From the NCBI GenBank assembly GCA_002863155.1, contig PKED01000118.1:1-51260 (forward strand): a stretch of DNA of 51,260 bases, in the 5' to 3' direction. Below, piece by piece: positions 34,498-45,234 of this stretch. Each line of letters opens with the position of its first letter. The stretch's first letter is position 1. The notes beneath the pieces are model-generated. The model did not search any database. It was given only the letters and a program-made list of their open reading frames with translations, and was not told where the DNA came from. A program made the translations under genes and the position numbers. The stretch comes from Sphingomonadaceae bacterium (lineage in GTDB: Bacteria > Pseudomonadota > Alphaproteobacteria > Sphingomonadales > Sphingomonadaceae).

Positions 34498-34784
34498 GGT
34501 TCGATCGCGTTGCTGGCGTCGCGCAGTTCTTCGCTGGTCTTGGCGCGGCCCTTGTCGGTCGCGGCATCGATATCGTTGCCGACCGCATCGAGCGTGTTTT
34601 CAGCAGCGCCAAAGGCACGGTCGCTGGCGGCGTCGACGTCCCGAACCGCCTCGCCCATTGTCGCATTGGCATCGGCAGCGATCGCGTCGGCTGCCTCGGC
34701 GCTTTCATTCTGTGCCTTGGGGCTGCATCCGGCGAGCCCGACCGCGACCAGCGTTGCGGCGACGGCGATGGTGATTTTCCGCAT
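34494..34784 (-). CDS. Small Ala/Asp-rich lipoprotein
   Basis: A 96-residue protein with a lipoprotein signal (MRKITIAVAATLVAVGLAGC, lipobox LAGC) and a mature part built of Ala/Asp/Asn-rich helical repeats (AADAIAADANATMGEAVRDVDAASDRAFGAAENTLDAVGNDIDAATDKG). It resembles small helical envelope lipoproteins of the Lpp or entericidin kind in general character but I do not recognise a family. ATG 34784 follows AAGGA. First gene of the three-gene operon. Confidence 0.75.
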   Translation of the reverse strand: MRKITIAVAATLVAVGLAGCSPKAQNESAEAADAIAADANATMGEAVRDVDAASDRAFGAAENTLDAVGNDIDAATDKGRAKTSEELRDASNAIEP

Positions 34785-34914
34785 CAACGATATTCCTTTG
34801 CAAATTCTGCGAGGTCCGGCCCCGCCAACCCGCGCAACGCACCAAATCTAGTCCCGGGTCCAGACCCACGCAATGGCGGTGCGCGATGATGCGACGGACG
34901 GCGCCAATGCTTCG

Positions 34915-34943
34915 TTGCTTTCATATAAAGATATCTTTATATC
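34915..34943 (+). promoter_or_regulatory. Promoter with perfect 20-bp palindromic operator for the met operon
   Basis: A -35 TTGCTT (34915-34920), 17 bases, then -10 TATATC (34938-34943). ATATAAAGAT and its exact reverse complement form a 20-bp palindrome (34923-34942) filling the spacer and -10 box. The ATG is at 34952, at or within two bases of the expected transcription start, with no ribosome site. An ArsR dimer bound here would block RNA polymerase, so autorepression by the first gene product is likely. Confidence 0.78.
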
Positions 34944-34951
34944 GTGATCTG

Positions 34952-35911
34952 ATGATGGTCGCTCTCGAAATCTTCCGCGCGCTTGCCGATGCGACGCGGC
35001 TGCGGATCATGGCGCTGATCCAGACGATGGAGCTGTCGGTCGGTGAGCTCGCGCAGGTGCTTGGCCAAAGCCAGCCACGCGTGTCGCGCCACGTCAAGAT
35101 ACTGTGCGATGCCGGGCTTGCCGAGCGGCGCAAGGAAGGCAGCTGGGTGTTCGTCGCGCTGGGCGACCGGGCGCTGGTCGATCCGGTGATGGCGGCGTTC
35201 GATGCCTGGCGCGGGCGCGAAAGCGATCACTGGGCAGTCGCCGATGCCGCGCGGCTCGCCGCCGTGCGTGCCGACCGCGCCGCCGCGGCTAATGCCTGGT
35301 TCGAAGCGAATGCCGACCAGTGGGACGCGATCCGGTCGCTCCACATCGCCGAGAGCGATGTCGAGGCGGCGATGCGCCTGCTGCTCGGCGAAGCGCCGAT
35401 CGCGACGCTGATCGACATCGGCACCGGCACCGGGCGGATGCTCGAACTGTTCGCGCCGCAGGCTCGGCACGCACTGGGGATCGATCGTTCGTCGGAAATG
35501 CTGCGGCTCGCCCGCGCCAAGCTCGCCGAGCGTGGTCTCGCCAATGCCGAGCTGCGCCAGGCCGATCTCTACGCGCTGCCGATGGCGGACGACGCCGCCG
35601 ACGCGGCGATCATCCACCACGTCCTCCATTTCGCGCAGCAGCCGGGTGCCGCGATCGCCGAGGCGGCGCGCGTGCTGAAGCCCGGCGGGCGGCTGCTCAT
35701 CGCCGACTTCGCCCCCCATGATCGCGAGGAATTCCGGACCAGCGGCGGCCATACCCGGCTCGGCTTTTCGGACGATCAGATCCTCGGCTGGTTCGTGTCG
35801 GCGGGGCTCGCACCCGCGCGCACCGAAACGCTCGAAGGCGGCGAACTCACGGTCAAACTCTGGCTCGGCCGCAAGGCCGGCAGCCCGCTCGAAAAGGCAC
35901 TCGCAGCATGA
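34952..35911 (+). CDS. ArsR-family regulator fused to SAM-dependent methyltransferase
   Basis: A 319-residue fusion. Residues 5-85 are an ArsR winged helix (VGELAQVLGQSQPRVSRHVKILCDAGL, KEGSWVFVAL) without obvious metal-binding cysteines; residues about 130-300 are a class I methyltransferase with LIDIGTGTGRMLEL for SAM. Such proteins are found with metF and metH and probably sense SAM or S-adenosylhomocysteine, acting like SahR-type repressors; that is inference. ATG 34952 is chosen since the longer frame would run through the promoter palindrome. Its stop overlaps the metF start (ATGA). Confidence 0.9.
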   Translation: MMVALEIFRALADATRLRIMALIQTMELSVGELAQVLGQSQPRVSRHVKILCDAGLAERRKEGSWVFVALGDRALVDPVMAAFDAWRGRESDHWAVADAARLAAVRADRAAAANAWFEANADQWDAIRSLHIAESDVEAAMRLLLGEAPIATLIDIGTGTGRMLELFAPQARHALGIDRSSEMLRLARAKLAERGLANAELRQADLYALPMADDAADAAIIHHVLHFAQQPGAAIAEAARVLKPGGRLLIADFAPHDREEFRTSGGHTRLGFSDDQILGWFVSAGLAPARTETLEGGELTVKLWLGRKAGSPLEKALAA

Positions 35912-36858
35912 ACATCTCGGTCCCCCAGCTCGAGGAGGCGCGCCGCGCGCAATCTTCTGAAGATAGCGCGCTCGCGCGCCGGGCCCCGCTGTTCGCCGAT
36001 CTGGCGGGCGACGCCGAGGTCAGCTTCGAATTCTTCCCGCCCAAGACCGAGAAGATGGAAGAGGCGCTGTGGGAAACGGTCAAGACGCTCGAGCCGTTCG
36101 GCCCGCGCTTCGTCTCGGTGACTTATGGCGCGGGCGGCACCACGCGTGAACGCACGCACGCAACCGTCGCGCGCATCCAGCGCGAAACGCCGATCGCGGC
36201 AGCGGCGCACCTGACCTGCGTCGAAGCGTCGAAGGACGAAATCGCGGAGATCGCGCATGCCTATTGGGAAGCGGGTGTGCGGCACATCGTCGCGCTGCGC
36301 GGCGATGCCCCGGGCGCCGATGCCTTCGTGCCCCATCCCGACGGCTATACCAATGCCGCCGACCTGACCGCCGGATTGAAGCAGCTTCATCCGTTCGAGA
36401 TTTCGGTCGCCGCCTATCCCGAATGTCACCCCAATTCGCGCGACGAGGCGGATGATCTCGACAATCTGAAGCGCAAGCTCGACGCGGGCGCGACGCGCGG
36501 GATCACTCAGTTCTTTTTCGAGCCCGAAACCTTCTTCCGCTTCCGCGACCGCGCGGCGGCGGCAGGGATCAGCGCGGAGATGGTGCCGGGGATCATGCCC
36601 GTTACCAATTTCGCGAGCATCCAGCGCATGTCGGCGCTGTGCGGGACGCAGGTGCCGGCCTGGCTCGGGCGGCTGTTCGACGGGCTCGACAACCACCCGA
36701 CCAGCCGCCAGCTGGTCGCGGCGACACTCGCCGCCGAACTGTGCCGCAAACTGTATGCGGGCGGTGTGCGGCAATTCCATTTCTACACGCTCAACCGCGC
36801 CGAGCTCAGCTTTGCGATCTGTCACCTGCTCGGGCTGCGCGCGACGGCGGCCGCCTAA
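35908..36858 (+). CDS. metF: 5,10-methylenetetrahydrofolate reductase
   Basis: A 316-residue FAD enzyme reducing methylene-THF to methyl-THF, the methyl donor for MetH. The N-terminal motif SFEFFPPKTEKMEE contains the catalytic Glu; VTYGAGGTTRERTH and HIVALRGDAP are family marks, as is QFFFEPETFFRF. Length is normal. Translation is coupled to the ArsR-methyltransferase gene (ATGA), and metH follows 45 bases later, so methyl-THF production and use are made together. Confidence 0.96.
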   Translation: MNISVPQLEEARRAQSSEDSALARRAPLFADLAGDAEVSFEFFPPKTEKMEEALWETVKTLEPFGPRFVSVTYGAGGTTRERTHATVARIQRETPIAAAAHLTCVEASKDEIAEIAHAYWEAGVRHIVALRGDAPGADAFVPHPDGYTNAADLTAGLKQLHPFEISVAAYPECHPNSRDEADDLDNLKRKLDAGATRGITQFFFEPETFFRFRDRAAAAGISAEMVPGIMPVTNFASIQRMSALCGTQVPAWLGRLFDGLDNHPTSRQLVAATLAAELCRKLYAGGVRQFHFYTLNRAELSFAICHLLGLRATAAA

Positions 36859-36903
36859 TCACGACGGCGCTCGATACAAACGGTTTGGATATTGGACCCG
36901 GAC

Positions 36904-37950
36904 ATGACCCCACGCGAAACCCTGATGGCGCAAGCGCAGAAGCGCATCCTGATCACCGACGGCGCGTTCGGCACCGAGATCCAGAACTGGAAGCTCGCCG
37001 AGGCCGATTATGCCGGCGACCTGAAGCTAGGCCATGACCAGAAGGGCAATAACGACATCCTCGCGCTCACCAAGCCCGACGTCCCGGAGGCGATCACCCG
37101 CGCCTATCTGGAGGCCGGGTCGGATATCGTGTCGACCAATACCTTCAGTGCCAATTCGATCAGCCAGGCCGATTATGGCGCGGAAGGGCTGGTGCGCGCG
37201 ATCAACCTCGCCTCCGCCCGGATCGCGCGGCGCTGCGCCGACGAATTCGCCGCGAAGGACGGCCGCCCGCGCTTCGTGGCCGGCGCGATCGGTCCTACCA
37301 ACAAGACACTCTCGCTGTCGCCCGACGTCAACGATCCCGGTTTCCGCGAGATCGATTTCGACACGCTGAAGGACGTCTATCTCGAACAGACCATGGCCCT
37401 GCTCGAAGGCGGCGCCGACTTCATCCTGATCGAAACGGTGTTCGACACGCTCAACGCCAAGGCGGGCATCATGGCCGCGATCGAGGCGGGCGAAGTGCTC
37501 GGCCGCGACGTGCCGATCATGCTGTCGATGACGCTGACCGACCTGTCGGGGCGCAACCTGTCGGGGCACACCGTCGAAGCGTTCTGGCACGCGGTGCGGC
37601 ACGCGCGACCGCTGACGATCGGGCTCAACTGCTCGTTCGGCGCGCAGCAGCTTCGCCCGCATGTGAAGACGCTGAGCGCGATCGCCGACACGCTGATCAT
37701 GGTCTATCCCAATGCGGGGCTTCCCAACGAACTCGGCGCCTATGACGAACTGCCGGAGGAAACCGCCGCGCTGGTCCGCGAATGGGCCGAAGCCGGGCAG
37801 GTCAACATCCTCGGCGGCTGCTGCGGATCGACGCCCGCGCACATCGCCGCAATTGCCAAAGCGGTCGCGAACCTGCCCGCGCGCAACCTGCCGACCGCGC
37901 CGGTCGTGACGCGGCTCGCGGGGCTCGAACCGATGACGATGGCGGCTTGA
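36904..37950 (+). CDS. Methionine synthase, homocysteine-binding subunit (MetH N-terminal half)
   Basis: A 348-residue homocysteine S-methyltransferase domain, equal to the first module of full MetH. Zinc ligands are in GLNCSFG and [10 protein letters not shown] (one plus two Cys). Domain start [13 protein letters not shown] matches E. coli MetH. There is no cobalamin part; this is the next gene. ATG 36904 is preferred over the TTG at 36892; ATG 36925 is possible. The same split occurs in other alphaproteobacteria such as Caulobacter, so this is a natural two-protein enzyme and not a broken gene. Confidence 0.93.
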   Translation: MTPRETLMAQAQKRILITDGAFGTEIQNWKLAEADYAGDLKLGHDQKGNNDILALTKPDVPEAITRAYLEAGSDIVSTNTFSANSISQADYGAEGLVRAINLASARIARRCADEFAAKDGRPRFVAGAIGPTNKTLSLSPDVNDPGFREIDFDTLKDVYLEQTMALLEGGADFILIETVFDTLNAKAGIMAAIEAGEVLGRDVPIMLSMTLTDLSGRNLSGHTVEAFWHAVRHARPLTIGLNCSFGAQQLRPHVKTLSAIADTLIMVYPNAGLPNELGAYDELPEETAALVREWAEAGQVNILGGCCGSTPAHIAAIAKAVANLPARNLPTAPVVTRLAGLEPMTMAA

Positions 37951-37958
37951 TTCTCAAT

Positions 37959-38080
37959 ACCTCCCCGGAACGGGGAGGGGGACCGCGCCCGCAGGGCGTG
38001 GTGGAGGGGTCATCCCTTCCTTGGAACCGAGTACCCCTCCACCAGCCTGCGGCTGGTCCCCCTCCCCGTTCCGGGGAGGT
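37959..38080. repeat. Large palindromic repeat element between the two metH halves
   Basis: Outer arms of 26 bases are perfect reverse complements (37959-37984 and 38055-38080, ACCTCCCCGG...GGGGGACC). Inner arms GGTGGAGGGGT and ACCCCTCCACC also pair. The element fills most of the 150-base gap and its right end lies just before the ribosome site of the second metH gene. It resembles GC-rich palindromic repeats common between sphingomonad genes. Confidence 0.9.
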
Positions 38081-38100
38081 TCTTGGATAAGAAGGAAGTG

Positions 38101-40698
<2,598 letters not shown>

Positions 40699-40784
40699 GG
40701 TGGCTAGTATAACTGGGAGCGGCGGATATGGCGTCCATTGCGGACATCTCGTCGGTGCTTCAAAACGGCCTTGGGAGGTCGGCT

Positions 40785-40988
40785 ATGCCAAGCGTCGAAG
40801 TTTACGAGAAAGGTGAGTTAGAAGCGCTGTTTGTAGGCGATTTTGCATTTCTTCCGCGCCTCGGCGAGATGATCTCCAAAGAAATGGGTGGCTATTTCAA
40901 CTACTATAGGGTGGTCGAGATTTGGCATCGCGAGGAAGGCGCGACCGGCATGTTCGTGTCGTGCGTCCGCGTCGAACTTGATGACTAA
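40785..40988 (+). CDS. Small conserved hypothetical protein
   Basis: A 67-residue soluble protein (VEVYEKGELEALFVGDFAFLPRLGEMISKEMGGYFNYYRVVEIWHREEG) with alternating beta-strand character. I do not recognise a named family. ATG 40785 follows GGGAGG at good spacing; an ATG at 40728 with its own GGAGCGG site would add 19 residues. It lies about 85 bases after metH on the same strand. Codon use is less GC-biased than metH. Confidence 0.68.
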   Translation: MPSVEVYEKGELEALFVGDFAFLPRLGEMISKEMGGYFNYYRVVEIWHREEGATGMFVSCVRVELDD

Positions 40989-41050
40989 CTACCGCCCGCT
41001 TTCCGCAGGCTGGGTCGTCCGCATCATCAATCTGCTACCTATCTCGCTCC

Positions 41051-41122
41051 CCTCCCTGGACAAGGGAGGCGCTGGGGGTGGGTCGGCTTCGGGAGCGCGC
41101 ATCGCCTCACCACGGGCCGACC
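41051..41122. repeat. Degenerate palindromic repeat element
   Basis: Contains a 7-bp hairpin (CCTCCCT-ggaca-AGGGAGG, 41051-41069), a GGGGGTGGG run, and outlying arms GGTCGGC (41081-41087) and GCCGACC (41116-41122). The gap between the small gene and the antiporter (282 bases) is filled by this and the next element, with no gene. Confidence 0.5.
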
Positions 41123-41160
41123 TCTACGAGGCTTGCTCACAATAACGGCTCCCACGCCGC

Positions 41161-41248
41161 CATCCCCGCGCAGGCGGGGATCCATAGTGGCTGGTGATGC
41201 TGCTTTGTCGCAGCCGCGTGATTATGGATTCCCGCCTGCGCGGGAATG
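41161..41248. repeat. Palindromic repeat of the CCCGCCTGCGCGGG type
   Basis: Imperfect inverted repeat with 26-base arms (41161-41186 and 41223-41248) differing at two bases. The core CCCGCCTGCGCGGGAATGAC is a repeat found between genes in many proteobacterial genomes. Each arm is itself a hairpin, so the element can fold as one long stem or two short ones. Confidence 0.88.
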
Positions 41249-41270
41249 ACGGAAGGCTGTTTGCACGGGA

Positions 41271-42476
41271 TCACGCCCGTTCCACCAACCCCGCCATCCG
41301 CTTCAGCCTCGGCGCGACCATCGGTACGGTCAGCATCGTGCTCGCGACTGCCATCAGCAGAAGTGCTGTAAAGGTCGCGCCGGTGATGATCCCACGGTCG
41401 AGCAGGATGTTGACGAAAATGATCATGATCAGCGCCTTGGTCTGGAGCAGCCAGCCGATGATCGCAGCTTCCCCCGGCGCCCATTTCAGCAGCCGCCCCG
41501 CGACGCCCACGCCGATCAGCTTGCCCGAAACCGACGCCACCAGCAGCAGCGTCGCCGCGCCGAACACTTCGATCCCGCCGACGTCCCACTGCGTCTTCAG
41601 CCCCGTCGACAGGAAGAACACCGGCATGAACGCCATCAGAACGGCGCTGCGGAACTGGTCCATCCGGGCCTCATCGAACCACTTGGCGTCAAGCACCGCG
41701 CCCGACAGAAACGCGCCGACCATGAAGTGCAGCCCCGCCCAATCGGCGGCAAAGCCGCACGCCGCCAGCCAGATCAGGCTGACATACCAGCGATCACCCT
41801 CGGGTATCCGCGCCATCAGTCGGCGGATCAGCAGCGTCGCCACTGCAAAGCCGATCAGGAAACCCAATTGCCGCCCGATCCGCTCCCAATCGAGCAGGAT
41901 CAGCGCGAGCACGCCCCAGATCGCGATGTCATCCGCACTCGCATAGCGCAGCATACGCTGGCCGAGCGGGCGGCGCAGGATGTCGAGCCTTTCCATGAAC
42001 AGCACCAGGATCGGCAGCGCCGTCACCGCACAGGCCATGCCGATGCCGAGCACGACTTGCCACGTCGTCCCGTTCGGGCCGATCCAGCCGGGCAGTTGCA
42101 GCATTACGATCGCGGCGATGCTGCCGAACGCGAGCGGTGTCACCAGCGCGAGTGTAGCGGTCGTCGCGGTCTCGCCGCGCCGCGCCCACACCTGCGCCGG
42201 GTCGAGTTCGATCCCGGCGATCCACACGAACAACATCACCGCCCACCACGCGATGCCGTTGAGCGACGCGATCACGCCGGGCGCGAACACGAACGCGTAA
42301 TAGCCGGGGAACAGCGCGCCCAAGACGCCCGGCCCGAGCAGGATGCCGCCGACGATCTGCACCACCACCAGCGGCGCGTAATAATCGGTCCGCGCCAGCC
42401 GCCAGACGAGATAGGGCACGCTCAGGATCACGACCATCGCGATCAGGAAGATTTCGGTCGTTGCCATTATCGGCAT
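41271..42476 (-). CDS. Cation/proton antiporter (CPA2/Kef-like membrane part)
   Basis: A protein of about 400 residues with 12 or so transmembrane helices of the Na+/H+ exchanger family (PF00999). Helix pattern and motifs (VVQIVGGILLGPGVLGALFPG; FVWIAGIELDP; MACAVTALPILVLFM; SADDIAIWGVL; HFMVGAFLSGAVLD) fit CPA2 antiporters, with the conserved acidic pair in ADD. No RCK/TrkA regulatory domain follows, so it is the bare transporter. The start may be 42476 or ATG 42467. It exchanges Na+ or K+ for protons at the inner membrane. The lectin gene lies 94 bases upstream on the same strand. Confidence 0.88.
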   Translation of the reverse strand: MPIMATTEIFLIAMVVILSVPYLVWRLARTDYYAPLVVVQIVGGILLGPGVLGALFPGYYAFVFAPGVIASLNGIAWWAVMLFVWIAGIELDPAQVWARRGETATTATLALVTPLAFGSIAAIVMLQLPGWIGPNGTTWQVVLGIGMACAVTALPILVLFMERLDILRRPLGQRMLRYASADDIAIWGVLALILLDWERIGRQLGFLIGFAVATLLIRRLMARIPEGDRWYVSLIWLAACGFAADWAGLHFMVGAFLSGAVLDAKWFDEARMDQFRSAVLMAFMPVFFLSTGLKTQWDVGGIEVFGAATLLLVASVSGKLIGVGVAGRLLKWAPGEAAIIGWLLQTKALIMIIFVNILLDRGIITGATFTALLLMAVASTMLTVPMVAPRLKRMAGLVERA

Positions 42477-42570
42477 TGTCGCAGCAGCCCCCGATCACCC
42501 GCAGCCCGGCTAATGCGCCCTGCGATCGACCGCAATAACGCCCTTTGGCCGGGGGCACCCGCGAATGGGT

Positions 42571-42888
42571 TCAGCTGGTGGTATAGATACCTTTCGCCCA
42601 GCCGGTGCCCGGATCGAAACACCATTCGGTGGTCGTGTCTTCGAACGTGCAATAGACGCGGATGTGCGCGCCGGCACCATCGACCCACGATGTCGCCGAC
42701 ACCGCGCTGCCGGGCTGGTTGAATTGGCCGGTCATCCAGCCGCCGCTCTGGTTGCTGACGGCATAGCGTTCGGTGACCGAATATCCGTCGGTCGAAAAGA
42801 CATGGATGTTGAGCGAGTTGCTGTTGTTCGGGTCGAAATAGCTGACCGACGCTGTGCCGATTGGGAATGCGGGATTGTCCTGAGCCAT
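42571..42888 (-). CDS. RSL/BambL-type fucose-lectin homologue
   Basis: A 105-residue protein made of two tandem beta-propeller blades, closely resembling the Ralstonia lectin RSL, which trimerises into a six-bladed propeller and binds L-fucose. Shared stretches are TSW, HIRVY, TTTEWC and GW-KG in blade 2 and TER, GW-TG-FN-PG in blade 1. Compared with RSL as I recall it, Glu28 and Arg62/Glu73 are kept (E40, R77, E88), but Arg17 is His29, Trp31 is Ala43 and Trp76 is Phe91. No signal peptide, as in RSL. ATG 42888 follows GGAGAG. Sugar specificity may therefore differ from fucose. Confidence 0.88.
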   Translation of the reverse strand: MAQDNPAFPIGTASVSYFDPNNSNSLNIHVFSTDGYSVTERYAVSNQSGGWMTGQFNQPGSAVSATSWVDGAGAHIRVYCTFEDTTTEWCFDPGTGWAKGIYTTS

Positions 42889-43020
42889 GCTTTGCTCTCC
42901 TGCCTTCGCCGCCCGCACCACTGCGAGTCGTAGCGTGGCCGCACAATCGCGACTTGGTGGGGAGCGCGCAACGTCATCGGCTATCATTGCGCCTGCGGGT
43001 TAGTGCCGAAAACCCCGCAG

Positions 43021-43040
43021 AATGTAGCAAATTCTACATT
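43021..43040. promoter_or_regulatory. Inverted repeat in the lectin/lipoprotein divergent promoter
   Basis: AATGTAG-N6-CTACATT, perfect 7-base arms, with an AT-rich centre in a GC-rich background. It sits in the 270-base gap between the lectin gene (minus) and the lipoprotein gene (plus), about 130 bases from each start, so one regulator could control both. No known regulator is assigned. The rest of the gap shows no gene. Confidence 0.6.
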
Positions 43041-43158
43041 GAGAACGCACTCGTCGGGCACAAGCTAGCACCGGATTTGCTGCCCGTTCCTGCTGGAGTT
43101 GAAAATGAATTAACGTCGACGACCGAGTCTGGCGCCTGAATTTTCGGGGAGTGCCAGG

Positions 43159-45177
43159 ATGACTGATACGGCAATTCGACGGGTTCGGTTCACGGCATTG
43201 CTGACCGCTGCGGCGTTGGTGAGCGGTTGCAATCCAGGCTCATCGATCGGCAACGCAGTTGACGCGGCGGTGACCGCCATTTCGGGATCGACGTCGGCGA
43301 CCTCGCAGAGCAGCGCGTCGGTCAATGCGGGGCCTGATGTCAGCGTCACATTGCCCGATACGCGCGTGCAGCTGGTCGGTTCGGCGACGCGCGGCACGAT
43401 GAAATGGAGTCAGATCAACGGCCCGTCGACCGTCGCCTTCCAAAACGACGCGAGTTTGGTGACCAATATCGCTGCAGACGTGCCCGGGATTTACAAGCTT
43501 CGGCTCTCCGCGACCGATGCGCAGGGCAGGACGCTGGGTAATGATACCGTGGTCGTCACCGTCAATCCCAATCCCGTGCAGATTGGCGCCAGTTCGACCC
43601 CGCTCGATCATATCAGGTCGTTCGCGCGGCCGGCACTGCGAACCGGCAACACGCTGGTACCGCTGACGACGTCAAGCTGCGGGTTATCCGACCAGCTTCG
43701 TGTCGAACTGACGCAATATTGGGGTTATGGCGCAACAATCAGTGGCATCGATACCGGCCTCGACAGAGTCGTACCGTTTCTGAAAAACAATCCCGGGAAA
43801 TACCCGGTCGCTTATAACATCGCCTCAATCTATCGCTTCTACAATAATTACGACAGCCGTGATCCCGGCTATCCTGTGTTGCCGCCGGAAACCTACGTCA
43901 GGGATGCAGCGGGCAACGTCATCCTCGATGGCGGAAACCCGATTGTCAGCCCGTTGGCGCCGGATGCGTCGTTCCAGACGATCGGCGCCGCCCTTGGTGC
44001 CGATATGGCCCAGCGCGAATCGATCGTCGGCCAGCGGATCGGCCTGGTCGTCAATGAAGGGGAGTCGGGGCTGTGGCACCCGGCAGAGCGTAATCCGCTG
44101 GATATCTGGGGCCGCGATCCCAGAGTCATCGCGGCAATGAACGCGCGCGGGCTTGACCCCAACAACATCCGGGACTGGCAGAAACTCAATTCCGAAGCGA
44201 AGGCACGGCAGGAGCGCATCATCAAGGAAAGCGCCTATGCGGCGCTGCGACTGGGCCGCCCGACCACCTATTCCTGGTATCAGGAAGGGTTCGGGAAGGA
44301 GCGCGGCCGATGGGCGGGCTGGCCCTGGTACAACTTTCTTTGGGACCGCTTTATCGATGCAGGCGGCAGGCCGATGGTGTCGGACTATTCGTCACCCGAG
44401 TTCTATTACCTGTTCGCGAATTCGGGGTTTTTCGGCGTCAGGACCGACACCAACCAGCCCTACGATATTCTGACGACGGCGCTGCGCGAAGCCGGGGGCA
44501 TGCGAACGCTTGGCCAGCAAAACATGTACCCGTGGGTCAGCCAGGGCTGGGACAGTGGTGATTCGCGCGGCATCGCCGACGACGACCTTTATATCGGTTT
44601 CCTGAAGGAGCTTTACACCGCCGGTACCGTCGGCGCGGTCGCGGGTTATTTCACCTGTGACGGCCCCATTTATAACGCCGTCCGCTACAATAACCCGATT
44701 GGTGCCGACACGCCGACCATGGTGCGCGGTTTCCTCAATTTGGCGCGCGTCCACGCACTTTTCACTTACCTGGAGCCTTTCCTCCGCGACGGGGATCTCC
44801 TGACCGGCGATGGCGATCATGTTTTCAACGGCGAAGACATCACGACACCGGCGATGGAGTTCAACGCGGTTGGTGAGGTCGATCCGCCCGTCGACAGCTA
44901 CCGCCCCGCGTCGTGGAGCGTTCGCAAGGCCCGTGTCCTGGCGCGCAAGATGCGCAATGCGGATCGCTGGCTGGTTACGGCCTGGGCCAATGCCGGCGAG
45001 GATCGCGACATTAGAGTGACCGTTGATCCGCGGTTGGGGCAGTTGACGCTGCATGCCCGCAAGGCTGGCACGGTCTACATTGTCGAGCTGGTCAACGGGC
45101 AGGTCAGGCAGACGCTGGTCGACCCCGATGCGATGAATCCGACGCGCAATCTGTTTCCGGATCAAGGCACGCTATAG
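43159..45177 (+). CDS. Lipoprotein with PKD-like domain and unassigned enzyme-like domain
   Basis: A 672-residue lipoprotein: signal with lipobox VSGC (Cys24). Residues about 52-138 form a PKD/REJ-like beta-sandwich (ASVNAGPDVSVTLPDTRVQLVGSA...ADVPGIYKLRLSATD). Residues about 150-580 are a large globular domain rich in Trp, Tyr and acidic residues (VVNEGESGLWHPAE, TYSWYQEGFGKE, YPWVSQGWDSGDS), with the look of a TIM-barrel glycoside hydrolase, and 590-665 a beta-rich end domain. I cannot place the large domain in any family. It is probably anchored at the cell surface or outer membrane. Ribosome site GGGGAG precedes the ATG. It is divergent from the lectin gene. Confidence 0.8.
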   Translation: MTDTAIRRVRFTALLTAAALVSGCNPGSSIGNAVDAAVTAISGSTSATSQSSASVNAGPDVSVTLPDTRVQLVGSATRGTMKWSQINGPSTVAFQNDASLVTNIAADVPGIYKLRLSATDAQGRTLGNDTVVVTVNPNPVQIGASSTPLDHIRSFARPALRTGNTLVPLTTSSCGLSDQLRVELTQYWGYGATISGIDTGLDRVVPFLKNNPGKYPVAYNIASIYRFYNNYDSRDPGYPVLPPETYVRDAAGNVILDGGNPIVSPLAPDASFQTIGAALGADMAQRESIVGQRIGLVVNEGESGLWHPAERNPLDIWGRDPRVIAAMNARGLDPNNIRDWQKLNSEAKARQERIIKESAYAALRLGRPTTYSWYQEGFGKERGRWAGWPWYNFLWDRFIDAGGRPMVSDYSSPEFYYLFANSGFFGVRTDTNQPYDILTTALREAGGMRTLGQQNMYPWVSQGWDSGDSRGIADDDLYIGFLKELYTAGTVGAVAGYFTCDGPIYNAVRYNNPIGADTPTMVRGFLNLARVHALFTYLEPFLRDGDLLTGDGDHVFNGEDITTPAMEFNAVGEVDPPVDSYRPASWSVRKARVLARKMRNADRWLVTAWANAGEDRDIRVTVDPRLGQLTLHARKAGTVYIVELVNGQVRQTLVDPDAMNPTRNLFPDQGTL

Positions 45178-45234
45178 CCTTTAGCCGGAAGCAGGAGCCG
45201 ACCGGATGGCACCTGACCCACCTGTTGACACCGC

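Noticed and set aside
34800..34951. SAM or cobalamin riboswitch before the met operon
   Set aside because: The gap is short, no conserved riboswitch core is visible, and the promoter lies right at the start codon, leaving no leader RNA.
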